Positions 24,145 to 31,917 of a stretch of 38,485 bases of DNA are shown piece after piece. The stretch is from Acidimicrobiaceae bacterium (lineage in GTDB: Bacteria; Actinomycetota; Acidimicrobiia; Acidimicrobiales; RAAP-2): NCBI GenBank assembly GCA_003141095.1, contig PLKM01000025.1:31823-70307 (forward strand). The letters run 5' to 3'. The translations under genes were made by a program, and so were the position numbers. The stretch's first letter is position 1. Each line of letters begins with the position of its first letter. The notes beneath the pieces were generated by a model. That model searched no databases. It saw only the letters and a list, made by a program, of their open reading frames with translations, and had not been told where the DNA came from.

Positions 24145-24922
24145 CAACGAGAACCTGCTCTCAACCATCAAGTCCGAGTGGATAAAATTTCGCTCGGTTC
24201 GTTCTTCAATCATGGGCGTCATCGTCTTCGCGGTCCTAACCATTGGATTGGGCGCGCTGATCACCTTCGCCATTCGCAGCCATTGGAATCAAAACACCCG
24301 AATCGACAAACTGACGTTCGATCCCGTGTCAACCAGCCTCGCGGGTATCCTCTTCGCGCAGTTCGCCGTCGGCGTCATCGGCATACTCGTCATCTCCAGT
24401 GAATACTCATCGGGTTCGATCCGCACGACCCTTGCCGCGGTTCCCAATCGGATCCGATTGGCGGCGAGCAAGCTCATTGTGCTCATGGCGTCGATGTTCG
24501 TCGTCTGCGAAATCGTCTGTTTCATCGCATTTCTCACGGGTCAAGCGATCTTCAATGGCGTTGTCCCGACCGCGTCGCTCGGTAGCGGTCAGGTGCTTCG
24601 CTCGGTGATCCTCGCCGGGGTCTATCTGACGCTCCTCACGGCACTGGGCTTCGGACTCGGTCTGATACTGCGACAGAGCGCCGCGAGCATCAGCGTCTTC
24701 GTGTCGCTGCTGCTGATTCTTCCGATCCTCGTAATTTTCCTCCCCCAGAGTTGGCAGAACAACTTCTCAAAGTTTGAGCCCTCCGAACTGGGCCGCTCCA
24801 TGATGGCGGTCACGCCGCGGGCTGAGGCCTTCGGAGCTTGGACCGCTTTGCTGGTCCTACTGATTTACGTGGTGGTGGTGCTCGCAGCGGGCACCACGTT
24901 GCTGCAGCGTCGCGACGCGTAA
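24137..24922 (+). CDS. ABC exporter, membrane subunit
   Basis: This is a 261-residue integral membrane partner of the preceding ATPase (ABC-2/ABC-5-like). It has about six hydrophobic segments and the pattern IKSEWIKFRSVRSS at the N-terminus, then ISSEYSSGSIRTTLAAVPNR, which is characteristic of this permease family (EYxxGTIRxTLxAxPxR). ATG 24137 is inside the 3' end of the ATPase gene, so translation is probably coupled; an upstream in-frame start at 24101 would add 12 residues. Together the pair could form a homodimeric-plus-ATPase exporter. Substrate is unknown. Confidence 0.9.
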   Translation: MSNNENLLSTIKSEWIKFRSVRSSIMGVIVFAVLTIGLGALITFAIRSHWNQNTRIDKLTFDPVSTSLAGILFAQFAVGVIGILVISSEYSSGSIRTTLAAVPNRIRLAASKLIVLMASMFVVCEIVCFIAFLTGQAIFNGVVPTASLGSGQVLRSVILAGVYLTLLTALGFGLGLILRQSAASISVFVSLLLILPILVIFLPQSWQNNFSKFEPSELGRSMMAVTPRAEAFGAWTALLVLLIYVVVVLAAGTTLLQRRDA

Positions 24923-24955
24923 GCACCTTTTGATTCGACGCCCTAGGGTGTCGAA

Positions 24956-25639
24956 ATGGAACTCATCGAAGCTCTACGCACTACGGGCTCTATCCGCGAC
25001 TTTTCATCGCAACCCGTTAGCGATGAACTGATCTTTCAGATACTGGATGATGCGCGCTTTGCGCCATCTGGCGGGAATCGTCAGGCCTGGCGCGTCATTG
25101 TTGTGCGGGACCGCAAGGCTCGCCTCGCTGTACGCGACGCCTACCTCGAGGCCTGGCATGACTACGTTGGTCATCTGCTGGCGGGTCTGATCCCGTTCTC
25201 CCCCCTCGCGAGTGATGAAGACCGCGCCGCCGCCCTCGCTCAGCGCCCGGCGGCTGAAAAACTATCCAAGCCCCAAGGATTCCCTGAAAACCTCGATTCA
25301 GTTCCGGCGATGCTCGTGATTTGCGCCAATCTCGAGGTGCTGGCAGCGACCGACCGCGACCTCGGCCGCTACCAAATCGCCGGCGGCGCTTCGATCTACC
25401 CCTTCGTCTGGAACATACTGCTGAGCGCCCGTGAGAGAGGCCTGGGCGGGGTCATCACTACAGTCGCCACCCGACGCGAGCTCGATGTTCGCGAGGCACT
25501 CAACATTCCCGCCACCTACGCAGTCGCCTCGGTCGTGGCGCTCGGCTACCCGAAGAAGCGTCACACCAAACTAAGTCGCCGATCCGTCGAATCCTTCTCG
25601 ACGCTCGACGCTTTCGACGGTGAGCCGTTCAAGCCCTAG
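24956..25639 (+). CDS. Nitroreductase-family flavoprotein
   Basis: This is a 227-residue NAD(P)H:FMN oxidoreductase of the nitroreductase superfamily. FMN-binding segments are RTTGSIRDFSSQPV near the N-terminus and ARFAPSGGNRQAWRVIVV; the mid-region GGASIYPFVWNILLSARERGLGG and the C-terminal VALGYPKKRHTKLSRR are typical. Natural substrates cannot be read from sequence; relatives reduce quinones, nitroaromatics or flavins. It lies 33 bases after the ABC exporter on the same strand and may be co-transcribed. Its stop overlaps the convergent CoA-transferase gene by four bases. Confidence 0.9.
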   Translation: MELIEALRTTGSIRDFSSQPVSDELIFQILDDARFAPSGGNRQAWRVIVVRDRKARLAVRDAYLEAWHDYVGHLLAGLIPFSPLASDEDRAAALAQRPAAEKLSKPQGFPENLDSVPAMLVICANLEVLAATDRDLGRYQIAGGASIYPFVWNILLSARERGLGGVITTVATRRELDVREALNIPATYAVASVVALGYPKKRHTKLSRRSVESFSTLDAFDGEPFKP

Positions 25640-26811
25640 TCCGGCGACTCTGTCTTCTTACAGAAGAGTTCATCAGTGTCCTCACCCAAACGACGCGGCC
25701 CCCGGCGAATGGGTGGGCGCACCCCGTCAAGCAGCAGCGGGGTCCTCATTGCTTTCAGTTCACCGGCGGGCGACGACATAAAACCAACGAAGTCCCCTTC
25801 GCTGATCTGGGGTTGCGCGAAAGCCCCCTGCACGTCAACGATAGGAGCGTGCGGCACACCCGACGTCGCGAGAATCTCGAGCCACTCCTCAGTTGAGTGC
25901 TTCGCAAAAATTCGATTGAGTTCAACGCGCAGCGCATCCCGACTGATCACTCTCGCCGCATTCGTTGACCAGACCGATTGGCTCGAAAGTTGCGGGTCAT
26001 CCAATACGGTCACCAACTTCTGGTACTGACCGTCCGTGCCCACGGCGAGCAGAATCAGACCGTCCGCGGTGGTGACAGGACCGTAGGGGGTGATGCTCGG
26101 GTGATCGTTACCCAGTCGCATCGGATTGACGCCGGTGGCGAGAAATCCCTGAGCCTGGTTGGCCAAAGCGCTCATGGTCGATTCCAGCAGCGGCGCTTCA
26201 AAGTGACGCCCGGGCCTCCCCTGCACTCGTTCGAAGAGCCCGGTCACGAGCGCGATTGCCCCGTAAAGACCGGTGACCACGTCGGCGATCGGTGCACCTA
26301 CTTTGGTGGGGGGACCGTTGAACTCGCCGGTGACGCCCATTAGACCCGAACGAGCTTGGGCCAGCAGATCAAACGACGGCTGGTCAGCGATCGGGCCGCC
26401 ACTCGTCGCCGGCGTGATGCTCACCCATACGCAATCGGGATTGGCGAGGCGAAGTTTCTCAATCCCCAGCGAGCGAATCTGACCGGGCAGATAGTTCTCC
26501 ACCACCGCATCAGCCTCGCGAACCAGGTTCGTGACGTGTTCGAAGTCAACGGGGTCGCGCAGATCAGCTACCACGTTGCGCCGGTGTCGGTTGACCGCGA
26601 GGTAGTACGTGGCGTCATCGCCAAAACGCGGTGGGGCGAGCGCGCGAACGGGATCGCCGTCCGGACTTTCAACCTTGATCACGTCGGCGCCGAGGTCGCC
26701 CGCGATCATGGCGCTCAGTGGACCGGCCAGTACTCGCGAGAAATCCAGGACTCGGATGCCCTCAAGCGGCAGTCCGGTTCCGATGTTCGACGGGTCCAGT
26801 TCCCAGATCAT
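25636..26811 (-). CDS. Family III (CaiB/BaiF) CoA-transferase
   Basis: This is a 391-residue class III acyl-CoA transferase. Such enzymes move CoA between organic acids (formyl/oxalyl, carnitine, succinyl/malyl or similar) in an interlocked dimer. Typical motifs are GIRVLDFSRVLAGP, MIAGDLGADVIKVE, the nucleophile region PSFDLLAQARSGLMGVTGE with predicted catalytic Asp148, and AIALVTGLFER. The N-terminus has a short extra segment before the core. ATG 26811 shares one base with the stop of the upstream ABC ATPase (TGATG), so it belongs to the importer operon. That context suggests its acid substrate, or a product of it, enters through the importer. The substrate itself is unknown. Confidence 0.88.
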   Translation of the reverse strand: MIWELDPSNIGTGLPLEGIRVLDFSRVLAGPLSAMIAGDLGADVIKVESPDGDPVRALAPPRFGDDATYYLAVNRHRRNVVADLRDPVDFEHVTNLVREADAVVENYLPGQIRSLGIEKLRLANPDCVWVSITPATSGGPIADQPSFDLLAQARSGLMGVTGEFNGPPTKVGAPIADVVTGLYGAIALVTGLFERVQGRPGRHFEAPLLESTMSALANQAQGFLATGVNPMRLGNDHPSITPYGPVTTADGLILLAVGTDGQYQKLVTVLDDPQLSSQSVWSTNAARVISRDALRVELNRIFAKHSTEEWLEILATSGVPHAPIVDVQGAFAQPQISEGDFVGFMSSPAGELKAMRTPLLLDGVRPPIRRGPRRLGEDTDELFCKKTESPD

Positions 26812-27575
26812 CAGAGGACCTTCGAGAGGAAGTTCTTCAAACGATCAGACGACGGCGTCGTCAACACCTGTCGGGGATCGCCCGACTCCTCGATGATGCC
26901 CCCATCGAGGAAGTAGACCGTGTCGGCCACCTCGCGAGCGAAGCCCATTTCGTGCGTGACCACGATCATCGTCATGCCACTCTTCGCCAAGTCCTTCATG
27001 ACGTCAAGTACTTCACCCACGAGTTCGGGGTCGAGCGCCGACGTTGGCTCGTCGAAAAGCATCAATTTTGGTTCCATGGCGAGCGCTCGCGCGATGGCGA
27101 CTCGTTGTTGTTGTCCGCCCGAGAGTTGACTCGGATAGTGCTTTTCTTTCCCTTCGAGGCCAACTCGAGCGAGAAGTTCACGCGCCTTGACCCGGGCCTT
27201 CTCACGGTCGAGGCCCTTCACCTGCATTTGACCAACGGTCACATTCTCGAGAACCGTGAGGTGCTGGAAAAGATTGAAACGCTGAAAGACCATTCCAATA
27301 TGCGATCTCTTTTCACATACTCGCTTGTCGCTCAACTCGTAGAGCTTCCCGTTTCTGGCCTCGTACCCAACCAATTCGCCGTCAACTCGTAGTTCACCGG
27401 CATCGTGTTTCTCAAGATGGTTTATGCAGCGCAGCAATGTGCTTTTCCCCGAGCCCGAAGGACCGATAAGGCACGTCACCTCACTGCGATTCACCGTGAG
27501 GTCAACACTCTTCAGCACCTCGACACCGCTGTACGATTTACGCACGCCGCGAACTTCAACCATGGGAGTTGTCAT
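26811..27575 (-). CDS. Polar amino acid ABC importer, ATP-binding subunit
   Basis: This is a 254-residue ATPase of the GlnQ/HisP group. Walker A is GPSGSGKST (38-46), the signature is [15 protein letters not shown], Walker B is [13 protein letters not shown], and [14 protein letters not shown] is the family's H-loop region. The [17 protein letters not shown]-loop is diagnostic of amino acid importers. Its start overlaps the permease stop (ATGA) and its stop overlaps the CoA-transferase start. Ligand specificity is set by the binding protein and is not known. Confidence 0.95.
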   Translation of the reverse strand: MTTPMVEVRGVRKSYSGVEVLKSVDLTVNRSEVTCLIGPSGSGKSTLLRCINHLEKHDAGELRVDGELVGYEARNGKLYELSDKRVCEKRSHIGMVFQRFNLFQHLTVLENVTVGQMQVKGLDREKARVKARELLARVGLEGKEKHYPSQLSGGQQQRVAIARALAMEPKLMLFDEPTSALDPELVGEVLDVMKDLAKSGMTMIVVTHEMGFAREVADTVYFLDGGIIEESGDPRQVLTTPSSDRLKNFLSKVL

Positions 27576-28579
27576 GTCGCCACCTCGATGATGCCGCGCC
27601 TGGTGCGGAACTTGGACGCGATGCCGCGAAGATCATTCTTCAAGCGTTGAATAGGCGTTGGCGGAGGTGTGCGCAATGCTCCTCGAGCAAAACGTCGCTC
27701 TAGGTAGTACTGACCAATCGAGAGAACTGTGGTCACGATCAGGTACCAGATGCTCGCCACCGTGAGAAGGGGAATGATCTTGAAATTGGTCGCTGAAATA
27801 TTGGTGACGGCACCGAATAGCTCGAGGACACCGACCGTGCTCGCCAACGAGGTGGTCTTCAGCATTGAGATAACTTCGTTGCCAGTGGGCGGAATGATGA
27901 CGCGCATGGCTTGTGGAATAACGACCAAGCGAAGGGTTTGGCGGCGGGTCATTCCGAGCGAGGTCGCAGCTTCAATCTGACCTTCGTCCACCGAAATCAG
28001 ACCGGCCCTGGCAATTTCGGACATGTACGCCCCTTCGTTGAGGCCCAGCCCGATAATCACCGCGTCGAGCGTTGTGAGCGACAGATCCACGTTGATGTGT
28101 GCGAACGCAATGTGCGTGAATGGGATGCCAATGGACACGTGGGGATAGAGAGCGCCAATGAATGCCCAGAAGGTGATTTGCACCAGTACCGGAGTGCCGC
28201 GAAAGAACCATGTGTACGTCCAGGCAACACCGGCGAGAATTCGGCTAGGTGACATGCGCATGATCGCCACGACCATGCCCAGCACGATCCCGATGATCAT
28301 CGAGATCACCGTTAGTTCAATAGTTACGAGGAGACCATGGAGAACTTCAGAACTCAGGAAGTACTTTCCAACGATGTTCCACTGGAAGCGCCAGACCAAC
28401 ACCCCATGACACGTTTTTACGCCGTCAACGGTGAGGCAAGTTTTCTCGGCACTGGCCACCTTGTACAGAGTGGTGTGGACCAACATCGCAATGAACAACG
28501 CCACACCAGCAAGCCCAAACCATCTGCCCACGTGACGAACGGGGACGACCTTTATGGCGACGTCCCCGTTCGTTTCCAT
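27572..28579 (-). CDS. Polar amino acid ABC importer, permease
   Basis: This is a 335-residue permease of the HisM/GltK family, about 100 residues longer than usual. The core has [17 protein letters not shown] and the EAA loop ([23 protein letters not shown]) that contacts the ATPase. The extra N-terminal part (residues 1-75) adds a membrane helix ([20 protein letters not shown]) and an extracytoplasmic loop with two cysteines eight residues apart ([13 protein letters not shown]), which could form a disulfide. The C-terminal tail is basic. ATG 28579 lies 21 bases after the binding-protein gene. The family assignment is firm; the role of the extension is unknown. Confidence 0.93.
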   Translation of the reverse strand: METNGDVAIKVVPVRHVGRWFGLAGVALFIAMLVHTTLYKVASAEKTCLTVDGVKTCHGVLVWRFQWNIVGKYFLSSEVLHGLLVTIELTVISMIIGIVLGMVVAIMRMSPSRILAGVAWTYTWFFRGTPVLVQITFWAFIGALYPHVSIGIPFTHIAFAHINVDLSLTTLDAVIIGLGLNEGAYMSEIARAGLISVDEGQIEAATSLGMTRRQTLRLVVIPQAMRVIIPPTGNEVISMLKTTSLASTVGVLELFGAVTNISATNFKIIPLLTVASIWYLIVTTVLSIGQYYLERRFARGALRTPPPTPIQRLKNDLRGIASKFRTRRGIIEVAT

Positions 28580-28600
28580 GGGCTGAATTACTTCGAGTTC

Positions 28601-29485
28601 CTAGGAAATGGCTCCGTTAAGCACAATCTTGCTCGTGGGGAGTGCTCCGGCGGTGACGCCCCACTTCTTCAAAATCGCTCCGTAACTTCCGTTAGCAATC
28701 ATCGTCTTGATGGCCATTTGGAACGCCATCGCCAACTTCTTGCCCGCGGACGACTTTGGTGTGGCGATTCCATAAGGAGCAACTTCAATGGCGCTCCCTA
28801 TCAGTTTGAAGGCACCGCTCGACTGCGAAACCACGTAGCCGGCGACCTGACTGTCCAAGAAGCCCACGGTCGCGCGACCCGACGAAACCGCCAGGTTCGC
28901 CGAGGTCTGTGTTGGGTACGCGAGAACCGTCAACTTCTTTGAGCCAGAACACTTCTTCGCGGTGTTGACCGCGTCGGACTGTTCGGTTGTGCCGGTTTCT
29001 ACGGCAACACTCTTACCGCAAAGACTCGAAAGCCCGGTGAACTTGGCATTTGATGTCGACTTTGCGTAGACCGCTTCTCCCGCTTGAAAATAGTCAACGA
29101 AATTGACGCTGGCCTGGCGCACCTTGGTGTCGGTGAATGACGAGTTTCCGACTTGGTATTTTCCGGCTTGAATTCCCGCAATAATGCTATCGAAGGTCAC
29201 GTTGACTTCCTTGGACTTAAGGCCGAGCGTCGTGCCAATGGCCTTCATCAGATCGACGTCAAAGCCCACCATTGTTGTGCCACTCATTGATTCGTCCGGT
29301 GGATAGGTGGCGTCGGTCGCAACCTGGAGCGTCGTGCCCTTGAAGCTTGAGGGAACCATTTTGGCGTCGGCAGCGTTGTAGACACCGGACGTCGACGAAG
29401 CGCCGGCAACCACACTCGAGGCCAGAACGAGCGAAGTAATTCCTGTCATGACGAGCGCTTGGCGCACACGTGTGATTCGAAGCAT
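28601..29485 (-). CDS. Polar amino acid ABC importer, substrate-binding protein
   Basis: This is a 294-residue family 3 solute-binding protein. ATG 29485 has AGAAGGAG five bases upstream and gives a classical signal peptide (MLRITRVRQALVMTGITSLV, with a likely cut after AGA). There is no lipobox cysteine, so it is predicted to be secreted freely and not lipid-anchored. The mature part shows TTLQVATDATYPPDES, GFDVDLMKAIGTTLG, FDSIIAGIQAGKYQVGNSSFTDT and the closing KTMIANGSYGAILKKWGV, all typical. The usual Arg that binds the ligand carboxylate is probably in DTKVRQASVNFVDYF. Ligand is unknown. Confidence 0.93.
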   Translation of the reverse strand: MLRITRVRQALVMTGITSLVLASSVVAGASSTSGVYNAADAKMVPSSFKGTTLQVATDATYPPDESMSGTTMVGFDVDLMKAIGTTLGLKSKEVNVTFDSIIAGIQAGKYQVGNSSFTDTKVRQASVNFVDYFQAGEAVYAKSTSNAKFTGLSSLCGKSVAVETGTTEQSDAVNTAKKCSGSKKLTVLAYPTQTSANLAVSSGRATVGFLDSQVAGYVVSQSSGAFKLIGSAIEVAPYGIATPKSSAGKKLAMAFQMAIKTMIANGSYGAILKKWGVTAGALPTSKIVLNGAIS

Positions 29486-29587
29486 GAAGACTCCTTCTAT
29501 TCCTCGCCGAGGTCGGCGTATGGGTTCTATTGATATCAGAAATTGAGCGGCCACCCCTGCGCAAACCGAAAAGAAATGCAGTCGAAG

Positions 29588-31141
29588 CTAGACGAGCACC
29601 AATTCCCCTTTACGGGCGGCCTCTTTTGGCAGGAATTGGAAGACCGCGACACCCATCAGAGCGGCCGCAATGGCGGCAATCAGACAGCCTCGGTGGAAGC
29701 CGTCCATGAATGCCGAGGTGACTCCCCTCGATGCGTGGACGAAGGCAGGCGACGTAGTGGGGAGCCGGGCTAAAACGCCTTTGGCGGCCTGCATCGAGCC
29801 CTGCGCGGCGTCAAGTTGCCGGCTGGTGAGGCCCAAACGGGATAGCGCCGTGCGAACCTGCGGAGTGAACAGTGACGAGAACACCGAACCAATGACCGCG
29901 ACACCAAGCGTGCCGCCGATCTCCCTCGTAGTTTCATTGACCGCGGCACCAGCGCCGATCTGTTCTGGTCGCAAGGACTTCATGATGGCCGCGGTCGAAG
30001 GGGCGGTGATGAGCGAGAACCCGACGGCCAGGATCATCATGCTGCCAATGACTGGCCCGAGGTACCGGGCGTTCGAAGCAATAGTGTCCATCCACAAGAG
30101 CGCGGCTCCCATGATAATGAGACCGACGCTCACCACGTAGCGGGTACCGACGCGAATCGCGAACACCGCCCCCAGGGGTGTCGCAATCATCGTGACGAAG
30201 GCAAAGGGCAGCGTATGAACGCCAGACGAAAGAGCTGAGTAGCCCTTGATCAGTTGAAAGTACTGCGTGACGAGGAAAATAAATCCAAAGAGACAGAAAA
30301 AACTCGTCGCGATGGAGGCGGCGCCCGCGGAAAATCCTCGATTGGCAAACACTCGAACATCCAGCAGCGGCTCTTCGCGACGAAGTTCGTAGGACACCGA
30401 ACTGATCAACAGGACACCTGACAGCGCCAGTAGCCCCAGGGTCGATCCGGCTCGCCAACCCCACGTCGGCCCCTCAATGATGGCGAATACGAGCAGGGTG
30501 ATCGCCGAAGTTCCCAGGACCAGCGCAACGAAATCGAAACGCTTTGGTCGAGGGGCCCTCGACTCGGGTACGACCGCCGCGACTGAAAGAAACGCGATCA
30601 AGACAATGGGGATATTGACCAGGAAAATCGACCCGAACCAGAAGTGGGTAATGAGTGCTCCGCCGACGATGGGGCCGAAAGCAACCGCCACGCCGCTGGT
30701 CGCGCCCCAAAACCCGAAGGCCTTCGCCCGCTGCGAGACGTCGTCAAAGGTCGTGGTCAGGAGAGAGAGCGTTGCCGGAAAAATAAACGCGGCCGCTGAT
30801 CCCATCAAAGCGCGTGACACGAGCAGTTCCGAGATATTCGTCGAGCGGGCCGCGAGCAACGAAAACGCGCCAAAGGCGAGAATCGCGGTTTGCATGACGC
30901 GCTTTCGCCCCAAACGGTCCGAAAGCGCGCCTCCCGCCAGCAACAGACCCGCAAAGGGCAGCGAGTACCCATCCACGATCCATTGCAGATCCGAATCCGT
31001 GGCTTTCAGACGTTCTGAGAGCGTGGGAAGCGCAACATTGACAATGGTGTTGTCAACCACGACCAAGAAGACCGTCACGCACAGCACCACTAGGATCAGC
31101 CATCGCCGGTCTAGCTCAGCTCGGTGTTTGCCTCGATGCAT
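29588..31141 (-). CDS. DHA2-family MFS exporter under TetR control
   Basis: This is a 517-residue exporter with 14 predicted membrane segments. Motifs are VVVDNTIVNVALPTL (D1), the loop motif A (GGALSDRLGRKRVMQ), ALMGSAAAFIFPATLS and GPIVGGALITHFWFGSIFLVNIP (motif C region). It belongs to the EmrB/QacA group that pumps out drugs, dyes or toxic metabolites with proton exchange. ATG 31141 is chosen (MHRGKH); in-frame starts further up lie inside the operators. It is divergent from a tetR gene, and two tandem operators begin 9 bases before this start, so repression by that TetR is expected. It is not closely similar to the other exporter in this window. Confidence 0.93.
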   Translation of the reverse strand: MHRGKHRAELDRRWLILVVLCVTVFLVVVDNTIVNVALPTLSERLKATDSDLQWIVDGYSLPFAGLLLAGGALSDRLGRKRVMQTAILAFGAFSLLAARSTNISELLVSRALMGSAAAFIFPATLSLLTTTFDDVSQRAKAFGFWGATSGVAVAFGPIVGGALITHFWFGSIFLVNIPIVLIAFLSVAAVVPESRAPRPKRFDFVALVLGTSAITLLVFAIIEGPTWGWRAGSTLGLLALSGVLLISSVSYELRREEPLLDVRVFANRGFSAGAASIATSFFCLFGFIFLVTQYFQLIKGYSALSSGVHTLPFAFVTMIATPLGAVFAIRVGTRYVVSVGLIIMGAALLWMDTIASNARYLGPVIGSMMILAVGFSLITAPSTAAIMKSLRPEQIGAGAAVNETTREIGGTLGVAVIGSVFSSLFTPQVRTALSRLGLTSRQLDAAQGSMQAAKGVLARLPTTSPAFVHASRGVTSAFMDGFHRGCLIAAIAAALMGVAVFQFLPKEAARKGELVLV

Positions 31142-31149
31142 GGTGACTT

Positions 31150-31189
31150 CATAGCACAGTGTTCTATACATATAGAACACTGTGCTATT
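31150..31189. promoter_or_regulatory. Tandem TetR-type operators O1-O2 upstream of the exporter
   Basis: A perfect 18-base inverted repeat (ATAGCACAGTGTTCTATA at 31151-31168 and its complement at 31171-31188) with a 2-base centre is read as two adjacent 19-base operators. O1 is 31150-31168, centred at 31159. O2 is 31171-31189, centred at 31180. Each has one perfect half TATAGAACA and one degenerate half, ATAGCACA-like. Their centres are 21 bases, two helical turns, apart. They lie 9 bases before the exporter ATG. The same sequence recurs before tetR. Binding is inferred from this match. Confidence 0.75.
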
Positions 31190-31287
31190 GGTGCGTTAGT
31201 ATCACACCGTTCACAACTAATACCTGTCAAGTCAGCGTTGCCTTCAACTGCTGTAGTGCTCCATTTTTCAAGGCGAATCTGCGTGAG

Positions 31288-31309
31288 GTATAGAACAGTG
31301 TTCTATACT
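31288..31309 (+). promoter_or_regulatory. TetR operator O3 overlapping the tetR -10 element
   Basis: TATAGAACAGTGTTCTATA (31289-31307) is a perfect 9-base inverted repeat around one central base, and flanking G31288 and C31308 extend it. It shares its half-site with O1 and O2. TATACT at 31304-31309 is a good -10 for tetR, inside the right arm, so bound repressor would block the promoter. Transcription from it would start about at 31316-31317, at or next to the ATG, giving a leaderless message. No convincing -35 is seen. Confidence 0.7.
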
Positions 31310-31316
31310 TTTCTCA

Positions 31317-31913
31317 ATGTCGCCCCGTCCACAACGAACGCCCTCGCAACTCATTGTCCCCGGAGTAATGGCCGCGGCACTGCAACTGCTGGCCGAATCC
31401 GGTCCCGAGGGTTTTACCGTTCGAGCAATTGCCCGAAGGGCCAACGTGGCCCCTATGGCCATCTATAACCACTTCGATGGAAAGAATGGGCTGCTCGACG
31501 CGATCTGGACCGAGGGGTTCACAATCCTGCAGCGTGAGATGGCTCCCATTGGCCAAGACCCCAAGGACGAGCTCCTGAGGTCGGGAATCGCCTATCGGAA
31601 GTTTGCCCTCGAACATAGGTCTCACTACACCGTCATGTTCATGAATCGCTTCGTGGGTTTCACCCCTTCCATCGCCGCGGCGTACGTCGCGACAAGGGCC
31701 TTTCAGGAACTTGTAAACCATATTCATCGGTGCCAGTCAGTCGGCATGTTCCCCGATATCGCAGCGGACAATCTCGCCCAAATGCTCTGGGCGGCGTGTC
31801 ACGGCTACATCTCCTTGGAGATATTGGATATCAATTTCGCTGAAGATCGCGACAAGACATTTCTTCAGTTCCTGTCCGGTGTCGAGCGAGGGTTTGACGT
31901 TCTCGCGCTTTAG
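31317..31913 (+). CDS. TetR-family repressor with WHG-type C-terminal domain
   Basis: This is a 198-residue TetR regulator. The N-terminal helix-turn-helix is ALQLLAESGPEGFTVRAIARRANVAPMAIYNHFDGKNGLLDAIW. The C-terminal ligand domain carries the WxxxHG pattern (WAACHGYISLE) of the WHG subgroup. It is divergent from the DHA2 exporter, and matching palindromes lie before both genes, so it is predicted to repress the exporter and itself until an exported ligand binds. ATG 31317 lies only 7 bases after the -10, with no ribosome site. It ends 4 bases before the convergent sulfatase gene. The ligand is unknown. Confidence 0.93.
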   Translation: MSPRPQRTPSQLIVPGVMAAALQLLAESGPEGFTVRAIARRANVAPMAIYNHFDGKNGLLDAIWTEGFTILQREMAPIGQDPKDELLRSGIAYRKFALEHRSHYTVMFMNRFVGFTPSIAAAYVATRAFQELVNHIHRCQSVGMFPDIAADNLAQMLWAACHGYISLEILDINFAEDRDKTFLQFLSGVERGFDVLAL

Positions 31914-31917
31914 TGCC

